Below, one piece after another: positions 1-11,257 of a DNA stretch of 64,000 bases. The notes beneath the pieces were generated by a model. It had not been told where the DNA came from. It searched no databases and saw nothing but the letters and a program-made list of their open reading frames with translations. Source of the stretch: Tetracentron sinense. Lineage: Eukaryota > Streptophyta > Magnoliopsida > Trochodendrales > Trochodendraceae. Numbering within the stretch: the stretch's first letter is position 1; every line of letters begins with the position of its first letter. Where the stretch lies: assembly GCA_015143295.1 (NCBI GenBank), contig CM026560.1:4342501-4406500 (forward strand). Reading direction: 5' to 3'. A program made the translations under genes and the position numbers.

Positions 1-2002
1 TGCCTTTGAAGAGTCCCTTGACTTTGATTTTGGTTCCATGAACCATTTCGGGGAGCTCTCCTAAAAGCATTACAATTAGGTCGAATGTGACCTCTCACAC
101 CACAAAAATGACATGTGGGTATGAATCTTGGCAGAGGAGGATTTCTTCTAACAGGAATTTGATTCCTCAAAGCATTCACTCTAGGAGCTGTATTTCTAGG
201 CTTTACAAAATTTATATAAGCCTTAGTACGTGATGTAGAAGGTAAATTTTCTTTAGGATCAGAATGTATTGGCTCAAACACTGCACTAGCCATTGTACCA
301 ACAGCTAAAGGACCAGCTGGTGTGTCAGCATGTCCTATCCCAGATCTACTCGAATTTGATCCAAATTTTCTAACTAATTCATCTAGGCAGCTAGTGTTAC
401 CAAACATTTTTACTTCTTTTTCAAGAGTATAGACCTTCTGAATCAAGTCAGTCTTGTCTTTAAGGGTAATTTGATGTTCTTTTTCAAGAAATTTCACCTT
501 ATCAACAAGAGAGTCTTTAAAAGTTTCTAGCTCCATTTGCAGAGTTCTTAACTCTTCAATTTCTTTCATGGAAGTGTCTCTTTCAACTTCTAATTTTCTG
601 ACCACATTAGTCAATGAAACATTCTCTTCCAAAAGACATTGAACTTTTATACCAAATGCTTCTTTTTCATTTTCCAACTGACTAACTAGTGCACTCTTCT
701 CTTCTGCTACTAGTTTACAAATATCTCTTTCATTTTGAATGAGTTTGAGTTTTTTGCTCAAGGAGATTTTTGTTTTAGTCAGTTTCAAACTTTCAGCATA
801 CAACTTATCATAAGTTGTTTTCAAATCTTCATCACTTTCAGAGTCAGTTTGACTCTTCTGTAAGTCATCACTAGACTCAGTATTAATACTCTCATCACTT
901 CTATCCTTTTCATCAACCGCAGAGGTAGTCTCAAGAATCCCAGAAAGGGAAACAGTGAAAGCCGTATGATTTCCAGTATCTTCATTTGAAGAGGAACTGT
1001 CCGATTCTTCATTCTCGGAATCACTGTCATCCCAACAGGCATTCATCACCTTGCCCTTACTCTTCTTCTTGTTAGGACAGTTAGGTGAAATATGACCGAA
1101 GCCATGGCATTCATAACATTGAACACCTTGGGATTTCTTGTCGCCACTCTTGGAATTTTTCTTGTTTTCCCAGGGCTTAGACTTTGACTTCTCAAAAGAT
1201 TTTCCTCCCTGTTTCGGATTGAACCTCTTTTTCGTTCTAAAAAATTTTTGAAATTTTTTAACAAAGAGAGCCATTTCTTCCTCATTCATATCTCCATCAC
1301 TGTCATCCTCATCCAAAGATTCCTTGATAGATTTCAAGGCTAAAGTTTATTCTTCTTGAATGGACGTAGATTGAGTTCATAGGTTTGGAGTGATCCAACC
1401 AATTCCTCAATCTTCAGAGAGTCAACATTTTTACTCTCTTCGATTGCAGTGACTTTGGGTTGAAATCTCTCTGGGAGAGATCTAAGGACTTTTCTAACTA
1501 TTTTGGACTCAGATATTTTCTCACCTAAATTGAAACTAGCGTTGACAATGTCACTAAGTTTTGCATAGAATTCATCAAAAGTGTCATTGTCTTCCATGTT
1601 TAAATGTTCAAATTTGGTGGTTAACATTTGGAGTTTTGAGATTTTAACAGTAGTAGTACTCTCATGGGTAATTTCAAGAATGTCCCAAGCCTCCTTTGCA
1701 GTTTCACATGAAGAAATTCGTCTGAATTCCTCAGCAGTGACTGCAGTAAAGATAGCATTGAGACCTTTAGTGTTCCATCCACTTGACTCAAGCTCTTCTC
1801 TGGTCCATTCATCAGAATATTTGACGACAGTCAAATCACCTACAGTTTTTATGGGCGTAGTCCACCCATTCTGTATAGACATCCAAATTCTCTCGTCAAT
1901 AGATTTGAGAAAGGCTCTCATTCTAGCTTTCCAGTATGCATAATTATTTCCATCAAAAAGTGGGGGACGAGAGACGGATCCTCCTTCTCTTAGAGTACTC
2001 AT
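1..2002 (-). pseudogene. Ty1/copia gag (broken by one frameshift, cut by window edge)
   Basis: This is the capsid-like Gag of a copia retrotransposon, read right to left from an ATG at 2002. An N-terminal DUF4219/UBN2-type domain (residues about 1-220, with FDGNNYAYWKARM) runs to a stop at 1340, where a 1-nt indel breaks the frame. The other frame then continues openly to the window edge. It holds two CCHC zinc knuckles (C-X2-C-X4-H-X4-C), CYECHGFGHISPNC near 1080-1120 and CHFCGVRGHIRPNC near 75-117, with a long Glu/Lys-rich coiled-coil-like stretch between them (roughly 400-850). Two knuckles separated by a coiled coil fit plant copia elements with long Gag. Protease, integrase and RT would lie left of the window. 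It is expressed, if at all, from the LTR at 2070-3183. Confidence 0.9.
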
Positions 2003-2055
2003 GATCACGGATAATACAGGATCACACTTAAGGGATTAGCCTTATCAGTGAACTT

Positions 2056-2067
2056 GCTTTGATACCA
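2056..2067 (-). promoter_or_regulatory. Primer-binding site, initiator Met-tRNA
   Basis: The minus strand reads TGGTATCAAAGC, matching the 3' end complement of plant initiator Met-tRNA with one mismatch to the usual TGGTATCAGAGC. It sits 2 nt inside the LTR end, as expected for a copia 5' LTR, and fixes that LTR boundary. Confidence 0.85.
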
Positions 2068-2069
2068 AT

Positions 2070-3183
2070 TGAAATATATCCAGATCTATGATCTCTAAGA
2101 CCTAGAAGGGGGGTGAATAGGTCTATCTAAAAATTTCTAACCAATTTTAATTTTTCAATTAATATGTTTAGAAATCAATGAACATAATACTCAGACAATC
2201 CACACAAATCAAACATAGAAGATTTTACGTGGAAAACCCTAACGGGAAAAAACCACGAGACCTCGTCCAGTAACAAACTTCACTATGAAAAGATATCAAG
2301 TACAAGACAAGACCTTACCAAAACAGAAACGACGTTCCTAGGTATAGACTCTTCCTCTTGATTTCCACGAACCAGCAGGTTCGATCTCCGCCGTAGCAGC
2401 TTCGGTTCCACACCGACCAAATCTTCTCAAGCTACTTCAAACCACGATCACACACGATCGATCTCCTTCCACGAAGGCTCCGGATCAAACACCGGACACA
2501 CACAGAAGTTGTAGGGTTGTGAATCAATTTATGAAATTTCAAACCCTAGAGGGATCTCATATAGATTTGTGATCACACAATGCAAGATCAAAGGTTTAGA
2601 TCTATACTTGCATTCTCTAGGATCAAAGAAAGAGGAGGGATCAACAAAGATCTAATAAAAGCAATAAGAAAAACCCTAGAAGAGTTTCTCAGACCTCTAC
2701 TCTTTCAAAAATATCAAAGACACGAATTAGGTCTCCAAAAATTTGTTTATATAGGGTTTAAAAAAAGAATCCAGAAAAAGAAAAATTCTTTTTACGGGGA
2801 CCGATCGATCGGTGCTCACTACCGATCGCTCGGTTATAAATCATCTCTCTGGAAAAATAGCCCATACAAACTTTTTGTCCAGTCGATAGCCACCGATCGC
2901 TCGGTAGGCCACCGATCGATCGGTCCCAATACCGAGCGATCGGTTGAGACAGAATTTTGTTCAAACCATATGTCTTTTCATGTTTATTTGATTCAACTAA
3001 GATCAAACAATTTTGTTAGGTTTAAAACTATCCTCCTAGGTATGTTTAGAGTTATCTAAGCCAAAACCAACCTAGGTAGGGGTCTCTAAGTCCATTACCT
3101 ATCTAGATCCAGAGTAGAAGCTTTTTCTTCTCTTTCTTCAATCTTCTTTAAGCTTTAGCTCTTCTCTTCTGACAAGTTGAACA
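2070..3183 (-). mobile_element. Copia 5' LTR (about 1.1 kb)
   Basis: The left boundary (TGAAATAT at 2070) is fixed by the adjacent primer-binding site. The right boundary (TTGAACA ending about 3183, so TGTTCAAC on the element strand) is the most likely TG/CA end but is not confirmed, because the other LTR is outside the window. It contains the CCTAGAAGGGGGGTGAATAG stretch common in plant copia LTRs, a TATA box on the minus strand (TATATAAAC, 2745-2753) and a cluster of 14-bp palindromes upstream of it. Open frames seen inside it are not genes. Confidence 0.75.
2800..2944 (-). promoter_or_regulatory. Palindrome array upstream of copia LTR TATA box
   Basis: Five 14-bp units lie at 2800-2813, 2821-2834, 2892-2905, 2911-2924 and 2931-2944. 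They read ACCGATCGATCGGT (first and fourth), ACCGATCGCTCGGT (second and third) and its reverse complement ACCGAGCGATCGGT (fifth). Start-to-start distances are 21, 71, 19 and 20 bp. On the element strand the array lies about 47 bp upstream of the TATA box. The positions are seen directly; a role as a protein-binding array is inferred. Confidence 0.6.
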
Positions 3184-3284
3184 TGACTCGACGACTCGAC
3201 TCACATGACCTATCTAATGATCACGGAATTTGCCAACACCTATTTAGGGATTTACAAGGATACATAGGGGTGTTGAAAGGGGGT

Positions 3285-3452
3285 GACATGTAGGAGGTAA
3301 TGCTGCGATATGATGAGATTGTCAAGGAGCACACAGGATGTCGATGACACATGGGGGTGTCAAAGGGAGACATGTAGGAGGTAATGCTGTGATATGACGG
3401 GATTGTCAATGAGCACATAGGATGTCGAGGACACACGGGGGTGTCGAGATCG
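3285..3452. repeat. 84-bp tandem repeat, two units
   Basis: GACATGTAGGAGGTAATGCT recurs at 3285 and 3369 (one substitution), giving an 84-bp period. Both units contain GTCAA-GAGCACA-AGGATGTCGA in the same order, and a partial third unit follows. It lies between the copia LTR and the Tat-like remnant and has no coding content. Confidence 0.75.
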
Positions 3453-3459
3453 GGGCATG

Positions 3460-5380
3460 TCCAAGAGGTACTAGCCGGATTGATATTGAGATGGCCGAGG
3501 GCACTGGATTTAGATTGACGCTGAGGGATTTGGTCACACGGGATGTGACACTATGATGTGATGTCATGCAGGGGATAAAGACGAAGATGCTTTCCCATGA
3601 CTTTGTTGATTGCGACTCTCGGGGATGCACGATGTCATCTTCTTCTGCTTTGTCTTGCCGGGGCTGCTCAGTGTAGGTTGGTATGACCAGGCATGGATAC
3701 TGGAAGCTCTGCTTTGAAAACATTTTTAGAAAAGTGTTAGATTCTTGTAAAAGTTTTTGATTTTGATAGAATGAAAGCTTAGCCCACCTTTTTGGATTTT
3801 GCCAGGGAATGCCTTTGTCAGGGCTTAGGGACTTTGTAATCTATCTTTCTCTCTTAGAGAGTGGAGTATGACCTAGAAGAGGTTTCGTCACTGCTGGGGA
3901 TGTCCGTGGGTAGACCTGTTTGTCTTGCCATTGCTGGAGATCGGACTCTAGCTGGGGAGAAGCTTGCTAGAGAGCAAATTAGATGCTTCTACTGGGGATC
4001 CATTGGGGAATGTGACACCATTGTAGACCGTTACTAGGGATCTGTCGGTTGGAGACTGGACTATAGTTGGGGACTACCTTGTTGAAGGCTGACAACTGTC
4101 TGTTTGGGGAATTGTGGTCTGCTGGAGACTGCTGCACGGGAATCTGTTTCTCAGTCCCATCTGCTGGTGACCTGTGGGTGATTGTTGGGACTTCGACGAG
4201 ACTGCTTGTTGCTGGATTCTACTGCCAAACTACTCTTTAGCTTTTATCCCTCTTTAACCCTTGGAATGACCAAGTCATTGGGTTCGCATAATTTTTGTGC
4301 AATGAGACCGTTGTTGGTTTTCCTCATATGCCTACGAAGTTGGTTGCTTTTTGTCCCCTTTTGCCCCTAGTCGCGAGACTAGGTCTGGGGGGTCATGTAA
4401 TTTTTGTACAATGAGGCTGTTGTCGGTTTTCACTCACGCCCCCGATTTATTGGGGAAAATGGGTCTTCTCCTTTCATTGCCCTGAATGGTGCCCCTTTAG
4501 GGATTATAGGAACTATTTTTCCACTGAGGACATAGATGTGATACTGCGCTTGCACTCGTAGCTTCTAGGGGATCTAGAAGGATTTAGAGTGGGACGAAAT
4601 GTAGGTTAGGGGACCGAAGTTTGGGACACCCTGGGATTTCTCTTGTTGTAGTTGATTTGTACTCCCTTGAAGATTTGTTTTGTCATAGTTGATTTTCACT
4701 CTTTTGGATTTTTCTCCCGTTGAAGATTTGTACTTTGGGATTCCTGGGCGGAGTTTTTTTTTTGGGCTCCGTCGGGGAAATCGAGAGAGGTTTTCTCTAC
4801 TGGGGAGGGAGAGGTTGTCTTTGCTCGGGGATGGTTTTTCAAGAGAGGTTTTCCCTGAAAGGTCAGAGTCTGGAGAGGATGTCTTCGTGGGGGAGTCTCT
4901 GGCTTTGAAAATGTTTCAACTTCTATTTAGGGTTTCCTTTGATGAAAACTTTGTACCTTTGAGAGTCGACTTGTCTAGGGAAGTCGATAGGATTTTTGTT
5001 TTGTTGGACTCTGTGGGGAGAGGTTTTTAGAGAGGCTTTGGCTCCACTGGGGATGGTTTGACTCTGCGTGGGAAAGTGAGGGGGGGGAGACAAATGACTC
5101 CCTTTTGTGACCGCACCTGATTTGTTAGGTTGCCTACGTACCTTTTGCAGGATCAGGTCATGACGTAGTTCAGGCTAATGCGACAGGTTGGTAAGGGAGG
5201 GTGTCCCTGAAAATGTTTCATGAAACAAGGGCTGTTAGGTTTGAGGGGCTAACTAGCAGATTTCATTTGATTTGTAAAATGAGTTTACATTTGCTGGGGA
5301 TAAGGAGTGTGCCAAAGATGGCCTCCTGTCATTTCTCGGAGAAACTACAAGTACAAAGCATCTATCAGATCTAGACCCTA
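3460..5380 (-). mobile_element. LTR-like non-coding end of the Tat-type gypsy remnant
   Basis: This GC-richer stretch has no sustained open frame and lies directly downstream, on the element strand, of the integrase end at about 5385. That is where the 3' LTR would be. It holds imperfect direct copies of an AATTTTTGT(A/G)CAATGAG motif at about 4288 and 4396. It also contains a block at 5110-5180 (GGTTGCCTACGTACC, then CAGGATCAGG and ACGTAGTTC) that I associate with Tat-type LTRs and that recurs at 10340 and 49820. The outer boundary cannot be placed. Confidence 0.4.
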
Positions 5381-5386
5381 AGCGTA

Positions 5387-7285
5387 GTATCGTTTAACTT
5401 TATCCATGTTGACGGGTTCTGTGAGGTCTTCGTTATCCATACGTCCGAGTCAAAGGGCGCCACTTGAGAATTTTTCTCGGACTATGTATGAGCCTTTGTA
5501 ATTGGGAGTGAACTTGCCCCTTGGGTCAGGTAGTTTGGCAACATCTTCCGGAGAACCAGGTCATTGATCTCGATGCTTCAGGGCTTGAATTTCTTGTTGA
5601 ATGCCCTAGCCATGCTCCTCTGATAGACCTGAGAGTGGTTGATGGCTTTCAGTCGCCGCTCTTCAATCAGATTAAGCTGTTCATACTAGGTCTGCACCCA
5701 TTTTGCTTCTGAGAGTTTAGCTTCCATTAGCACCCTGAGTGACGGAACTTGTACTTCGATGAGGAGGACGGCTTCTATACCATAGGCCAGAGAGAATAGT
5801 ATTGCCCCAGTTGAAGTTCGGATGGACGTTCTGTAGACCATGAGTGCGTATGGTAGCACATCATGCTAGGCAGAGTAATTGGTTGCCATCTTCTTTATGA
5901 TTTTTTTCATGTTTTTGTTGGCGGCTTCAACTGCATCATTGGTCTGTAGCCTGTATGGCGTAGAGTTGTGATGTTGAATCTTGAATTTCTGGCAGAGATC
6001 AGTCATCCTTTTATTGTAGAAGTTGAGAGCATTGTTTGTTACAATCTCATATGGGACCCCATACCGGCAGATGATGTCCTTTTTCAGAAAACGTTGAACC
6101 ACAGAGGCTGTGACGTTGGTATAAGAGGCTGCCTCGATCCATTTTGTAAAGTAATCGATTGCAACCAGAATGAACCGATGTCCGTTTGATGCTTTCGGAG
6201 CTATGAGTCTGATAACGTTGATGCCCCAAGCTGAGAATGGCCAAGGAGCAATGAGATTGTGCAGTCTGGTTGGTGGTGCATTAACTTTGTTGGTATAGAA
6301 TTGGCACTGGTGGCACTTCTGTACATGCTTGTAACAGTCCAATTCCATAGTAGACCAGTAGTAGCCTAGTTTGAGTATCTTCTTGGAGAGCATTAACCCG
6401 TTCATGTGTGGGCCCTTAGTTCATCTGTGAACTTCGACTACCTGTGCTGTTTCACTGGTATCTAGGCATCTAAGCCAGATTAGGTTCGGTGACCTTTTGT
6501 ACAAGGTTCCTCCAGAGAGGACAAACTGAATGGCCAGTCTTCTGATTGCTCGGCGATCTGTTTTGGTAGCATCGAGTGAGAAGAGGTATTGCTTGATGTC
6601 TGTGTACCAAGGCTTGTTATCTGATACTTCTTCAATTTGAAGGCAATAGGCAGGCTAATCTTGCTGCTGAATCTCGATCGGCCAGAGCATGATGCCTACG
6701 GGGATCTGAACCATGGAAGCGAGAGTAGCCAGTGCATCGGTGAATCTATTGTGGTTCCTGGACCTGTGATTGAAGTTGATTCTTCTGAACTGTGTAATTA
6801 ACACATTGAGGTAGGCCAAGTACGGGACTAGCCTTGCTTCTCAGATGACCCAAGATTCATTTGCCAGACAGATTACCAAAGATGAGTCACCGTAGACGTC
6901 TACCTCTTCGATCCCGATGCTTAGGGCTTCCTTCAGTTCGGTTATGCATGCCTCATATTTTGCTTCGTTGTTTGAGCATCTGAATTTCAGCTTGACTGAG
7001 ATAGGGAGGTGTGCTCCCTTGGGTGAGATTAGGACTGCTCCTGCCCTATGTCCATGACTGTTAGCGGCTTTGTCAAAGTATAACTCCCAACTGAGGTACT
7101 GCTGCTCTTCTGCTTCTGCATACTGGATGGCTTCGTCTGGAAACTGATCATTTATTGAGACATAGTCTTGTGCTGGGCTGTGGGTAAGGTGATCTGTAAT
7201 CGCCTGCCCCTTGATTGACTTCTAAGTCATGTATGTGATGTCAAATTCAGATAACATCAAAGAGAGCAGAGAAGTCCGTTGAAGA
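5387..7285 (-). pseudogene. Tat-type Ty3/gypsy pol remnant: RNase H and integrase
   Basis: Read right to left, the fragment begins in the RT/RNase H connection (LLSLMLSEFDITYMT near 7260) and runs into an RNase H-like domain (residue stretch CSNNEAKYEACITELKEAL near 6940). It then passes through the integrase zinc finger (HVQKCHQCQ near 6320) and catalytic core (FILVAIDYFTKWIEAASY near 6160, then IICRYGVPYEIVTNNA and VEAANKNMKKI). Several stops and substitutions disable it, including the TNNA in place of the usual TDNG around the second catalytic Asp. RT and everything upstream are missing, cut at about 7285. The extra RNase H and integrase style match the Tat/Ogre group of plant gypsy elements. 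Confidence 0.85.
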
Positions 7286-7289
7286 AGAA

Positions 7290-7432
7290 CTCATCAAGAA
7301 ATTGGAAGAAAGCCATGCAAAAGAAGGAGGAGATGTGATTCTAGGCCCTATGACTTTCATGTCATTGGAGGATATGTTTGATTACTTCTACTTCCTCCAC
7401 TACTAGTCTCCTAATTTCAACTTCAACAAGGT
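7290..7432 (+). pseudogene. Possible exon scrap of unknown origin
   Basis: A forward frame reads EEELIKKLEES and GPMTFMSLEDMFDYFYFL, then a stop, and ends at AAG followed by GTAACT, which looks like a splice donor. The amino-acid composition looks coding and unlike the neighbouring retroelement. I do not recognise the family, and no partner exon is visible nearby. It may be a captured gene piece carried by a transposon. Confidence 0.25.
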
Positions 7433-7439
7433 AACTGGT

Positions 7440-9900
7440 TTTCTCCACTTATGTCTTCTCTTTTTTCAAACTATATGCTTGGTTTAATTTGATTTTAAAT
7501 AGTATGGTACCCAATTATCAAAACCATCCGTGTCGATTTTTCTTTTTGCAAGTTCGCAAGTAATGCCATGTCAATCTTAGCACGCAACCTCTGTTGTGGA
7601 TCTTCTCATTAGTGTGTATACAATATACAACTTGGCTAGAATATTATTCAGAAGATTGTGAATATCTATTGGGTTTTGGCTTCTGGTGCCCTCACTGACT
7701 TATCTTTACATTTTGTTTAATGTTGGGTCAACTAAAAGCTTCTGATGAGTCATTGATGTTGCTCAAAGATATGCGGTATTTTGTAGTACAATAAAGAGGT
7801 TGTCAATTCATAGATAGTAGTGAAGATAAGGAACAATAATAGAGAAAAAGGTTTATAGAATTTTTGGTAGAGAAAGTTCAATTAATTTAAGAAAAATATC
7901 AATGAGAGAAAGTGTCAAGACATCGGGTTTCCTCCCCTTAATGATGCAATGTCAATTTGATTATCCAAGGTATTACTCAATTGAGAGTTTCATATCCCAA
8001 ACTCTCAACCGGAAGATTTAGAATTTCAGATTATAATAAAAAGCTAAAATCAATTTCCAATCAATTATTCAAAACAATTTTTAACCCAAACCTGCACTTT
8101 ATCAGAAAAACTCGAAAACGACGATATACCCGTAGGCAATACCGCAGCAAAGAATAATATCCGCTAAGATGAAAGTTCCTCGTTTGAGAAATCAAGAACT
8201 ATTACTGAACTACGAGAAAAGTCTGACTGAACTCATGAAAAAGTTTAAATCCAAAGATATTCAATTGAAAGAGAGATCAAATAAGATGAAAAATTAATAT
8301 ATAAATCATAAACGTTAAAAACACTAATTGAATTAAATCAAACTGACATTACCTCATTAAGAGAATTCCACCCTAGCCAAGGCTAGGGATTTAGCAATCA
8401 TATAGAGGAAAAACTAAAACAATACTAAGAAAAGAGAGGAGAAGATTATATTTGATGCTCTAATAGCACCCTCTCTAGGTTTATATAGACTAAAGGAAAG
8501 AAGAAAAAAGAAACTAAGCAAAAGGGAAACTAATAATTACAAAATAATACTTTTTCTAAACTTGACGAAGTGTTTTGACCCCCTAAACGTCCGAATTAGG
8601 AGATCTTCATGAAATATAATTTTTTTTTCCATTTGAATATTTTTTCTAAAACATCTGACCTTGCCTCAATCCAGTTTTTGAGTCAAAAGTTACGAGCAAA
8701 TTAGTAAGTACTATCTAGATTAGGCGGAAATCTAGGAAATCTTTCTTCTTCTTTGAGAATTGGTTGCTAAATAATAGCACTCATCTAGCCATTCATGAAA
8801 TTTCTTGCTTTTGTTGTAGATTTAATTGACTTTTAAGTTCCTTACTTGAATTCCAAAATCCGTCTAAAATAGAGAGTTCCCGTGACCAAAATAGACATTC
8901 TCCTTTTTCTAAGATAGAAACATCAATATAACACATTTTTTCTTTCTAATTCAAAGAGTTTATCATTTTTATGCCAAAATCACATTTATCCATATCTTAC
9001 TAAGATTCTTCACCTATATGTGAGAGAATATTTCTATATTTGGTCTTGGGCTTTGGCTTTGCACTTTGACTCTTTGACTTGAGATTTGGCTTCTTGGAGT
9101 TGGGCTCTATCTTTTGATTTCCATGAAACTTCTTTACTTGAATTCCCTGCATGAAATAACATAAAAATGCTTAAATTTAATAATCTATAAATGATGAAAC
9201 AAGTTTAGAATATAGACTTAAATCCTGGATTCAAACTAGAAAGAGCGTTAAAGGGTTACAAAATAACTAGTTTTGAGTGTAGTTTTGCACACTCATCGGT
9301 CACACTTCTCCTACCTCCCTTTTTTAATCTATATAGCTCCCTCACAAGTCACAATTGCCTTTGGTTTGGAGTCCCCAACCAAAACTGGATTCAGCTTCTT
9401 GGTCCCTAGCATAATAGGTAACCCACTTCACCTCCTCAATTCTCTGATGCTTTGGATCGAATACACTGGGACATGACACTCATCACCCAAAAAAATAGGG
9501 ACGTTTACTTATTAATAATGTTACTATTCACAATACAATATATAAGCCATCACAAACGACACTTATGAATGGTATGAATGGACGTATTTGTCCATTCACT
9601 AATATTGGACCCACAATCTTATCCTTTACCTAGGTCAAACACTTTATACCAAAGGTTTTGGTATCAAGTGTCTTTTTAAAAAAAAAATTTAAGTCTACGA
9701 GTATGATATAAAAAATCTAAGGCTAGTGACAATTATACTTATAAAATTAATTATGTAAGAGACTAATGAACTTGTCATTTTAAGATTAATCTTGCCGGAG
9801 CTAAGAAAAAAAAAGATTAATCTTGGAACATATATTTAGCTCATGATAAGAAATTGCCTCTTATATTGTATATGAAATTAAGACATCTTTTTTATATTTT
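7440..9900. other. AT-rich intergenic DNA, no gene seen
   Basis: No reading frame here looks like a known protein. Visible structure is limited to an inverted CCTAGCC/GGCTAGG near 8374-8390. Part of it (about 8340-9180) resembles a degraded LTR because it combines a TATA-like TTTATATAG near 8480 with LTR-like composition, but no borders or TSD can be placed. Confidence 0.5.
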
Positions 9901-9920
9901 TTAATCCATATCTTTGATTT

Positions 9921-9950
9921 AACCCGTGCATGGTACAGGGTGGTTGCTAG
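9921..9950 (+). mobile_element. Possible degenerate Helitron 3' terminus
   Basis: The sequence has an imperfect hairpin (ACCCGTGC paired loosely with GTACAGGGT) followed 6 nt later by CTAG and then T. This is the layout of plant Helitron 3' ends and resembles the clearer case at 35672-35701. No matching 5' TC terminus was found, so this may be a remnant. Confidence 0.35.
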
Positions 9951-10339
9951 TATATACTAACCTTAAGTATATACTTACCGAACCCAATTATCATTTATTT
10001 TAGTGTATTAACTTACTTTGTCTTTAAGAAGGGTAATTTAGATATTTTAGAATATTTAAATGATGACATCATCAAAAACCATCCATGTAAGCAACGACCA
10101 ACTAACGGAAGGGGGTATGTGTTACAGACAATTGAAGTTGAGGGGAGGGTAGTATAATTTTAGAAACTTGAGGGGCGGTTTGTGGAATTGCACCAAACCT
10201 CAGGGGAGGTCAGTGTACATCAGGGGAGGTCAATGTAATTTACCCAATTTTAAAATAGCAGCAATCGCGATATGACACTTGCTAAATCAAAAATAGAAAC
10301 TTAGTAAAGAAAACCTAATTCTAGTATTGTAATTAAAGG

Positions 10340-10402
10340 GGTCGCACCTATGAGGGTTGCCTATGTATCCTATGAGATAAGAATCGGACCAACATAGTTC
10401 AA
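10340..10402. repeat. Scrap of a Tat-type LTR motif
   Basis: GTCGCACCTATGAGGGTTGC followed by CTATGTATCC and ACATAGTTC matches the order of the block at 5110-5180. It is isolated, with no other retroelement sequence recognisable around it. Confidence 0.35.
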
Positions 10403-11113
10403 AAAGCATGCATGTACACAAGCAAACTAGCAGCGATCAATATTTATTTTCTTTTTACTTTTTTAAGGATTTTTTAATAATTTTTTAAAGGATTTTTAGA
10501 ATGGCCTTAGCATTTTAGGCTATGTGGGACCCTTTAGAGAGAGTGCTATGCGGGGCTGTTTAGAAAGTGGAAGGATTGTGTGAAGCCTGCTAGAGAGAGA
10601 AATGGTGTCAATACAGAGCATTTAGAGAGAGAAAGTGTGTATGTGGGGGAATTGTTATATGGGAGTCTAGAGGCTATTAATGTGAAAAAGGGTGATGAAG
10701 ATGTCTGCTAACGTGAATGGGCTAGGTGTGTTACTCTTTTATCGATAACTGTGAGATAATATATCATAAAAAAAGATTACAAAAAAAATGACCCACTTAG
10801 CTTAGAGGTTACTGAGAAGTAAACTCAAAAACCACTAGAGGTATCTACAAGCTAAATAGTATCGACACTAACCCATGAGAACCCAATAATAACGTGGGTA
10901 CAAAATAATAAATATGACAAATTACTCATATCAATGCTGTCATGATCCGTATTATATTACTCATATAATATTCTTGATTATCAATATATTATGCACAATC
11001 CGTATACTAAAATGTTAGTAATAAGAGTATGCAAAATTTTGCTATTGAAATATTAATCATATTAAATAAATATAGTATAATGTAAAAGCCACTAAATGAT
11101 TTAATTATATATA

Positions 11114-11257
11114 CTAGCGGGTGGCATGTTTGATGCACGTGAGAGCAAGGAGGAGTTAACCACAGTTAATAGGAGTTAAAAGGGACATGTTGCAGGGTAG
11201 TTTAGGAATTTTGGAAATTTCAGGCTACGCCTGTCTCTCCCATTATAATAGTAAAGA
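11114..11257 (-). mobile_element. Putative 144-bp mini-Helitron
   Basis: On the minus strand the element starts TCTTTACTATTATAATGG just after an A (11257) and ends CTAG just before a T (11114). A CACGTGCATC...GCCACCCG pseudo-hairpin sits close to the 3' end. The TC start, CTAG end and A/T flanks are the Helitron hallmarks. It has no coding capacity. Internally it carries GGAGTTAAAAGGGACATGTT, which recurs at about 44970. A Helitron this short is unusual, so the call is tentative. Confidence 0.5.

Noticed and set aside
2580-3059. 159-codon forward open frame
   Set aside because: It is inside the copia LTR and opposite to the element's direction, and it runs through the palindrome array. It is not a gene.
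4689-5030. 113-codon forward open frame
   Set aside because: It lies in LTR-like DNA, is rich in Gly/Phe/Arg from low-complexity sequence, and has no family signature. An overlapping frame is open as well, which is typical of chance.
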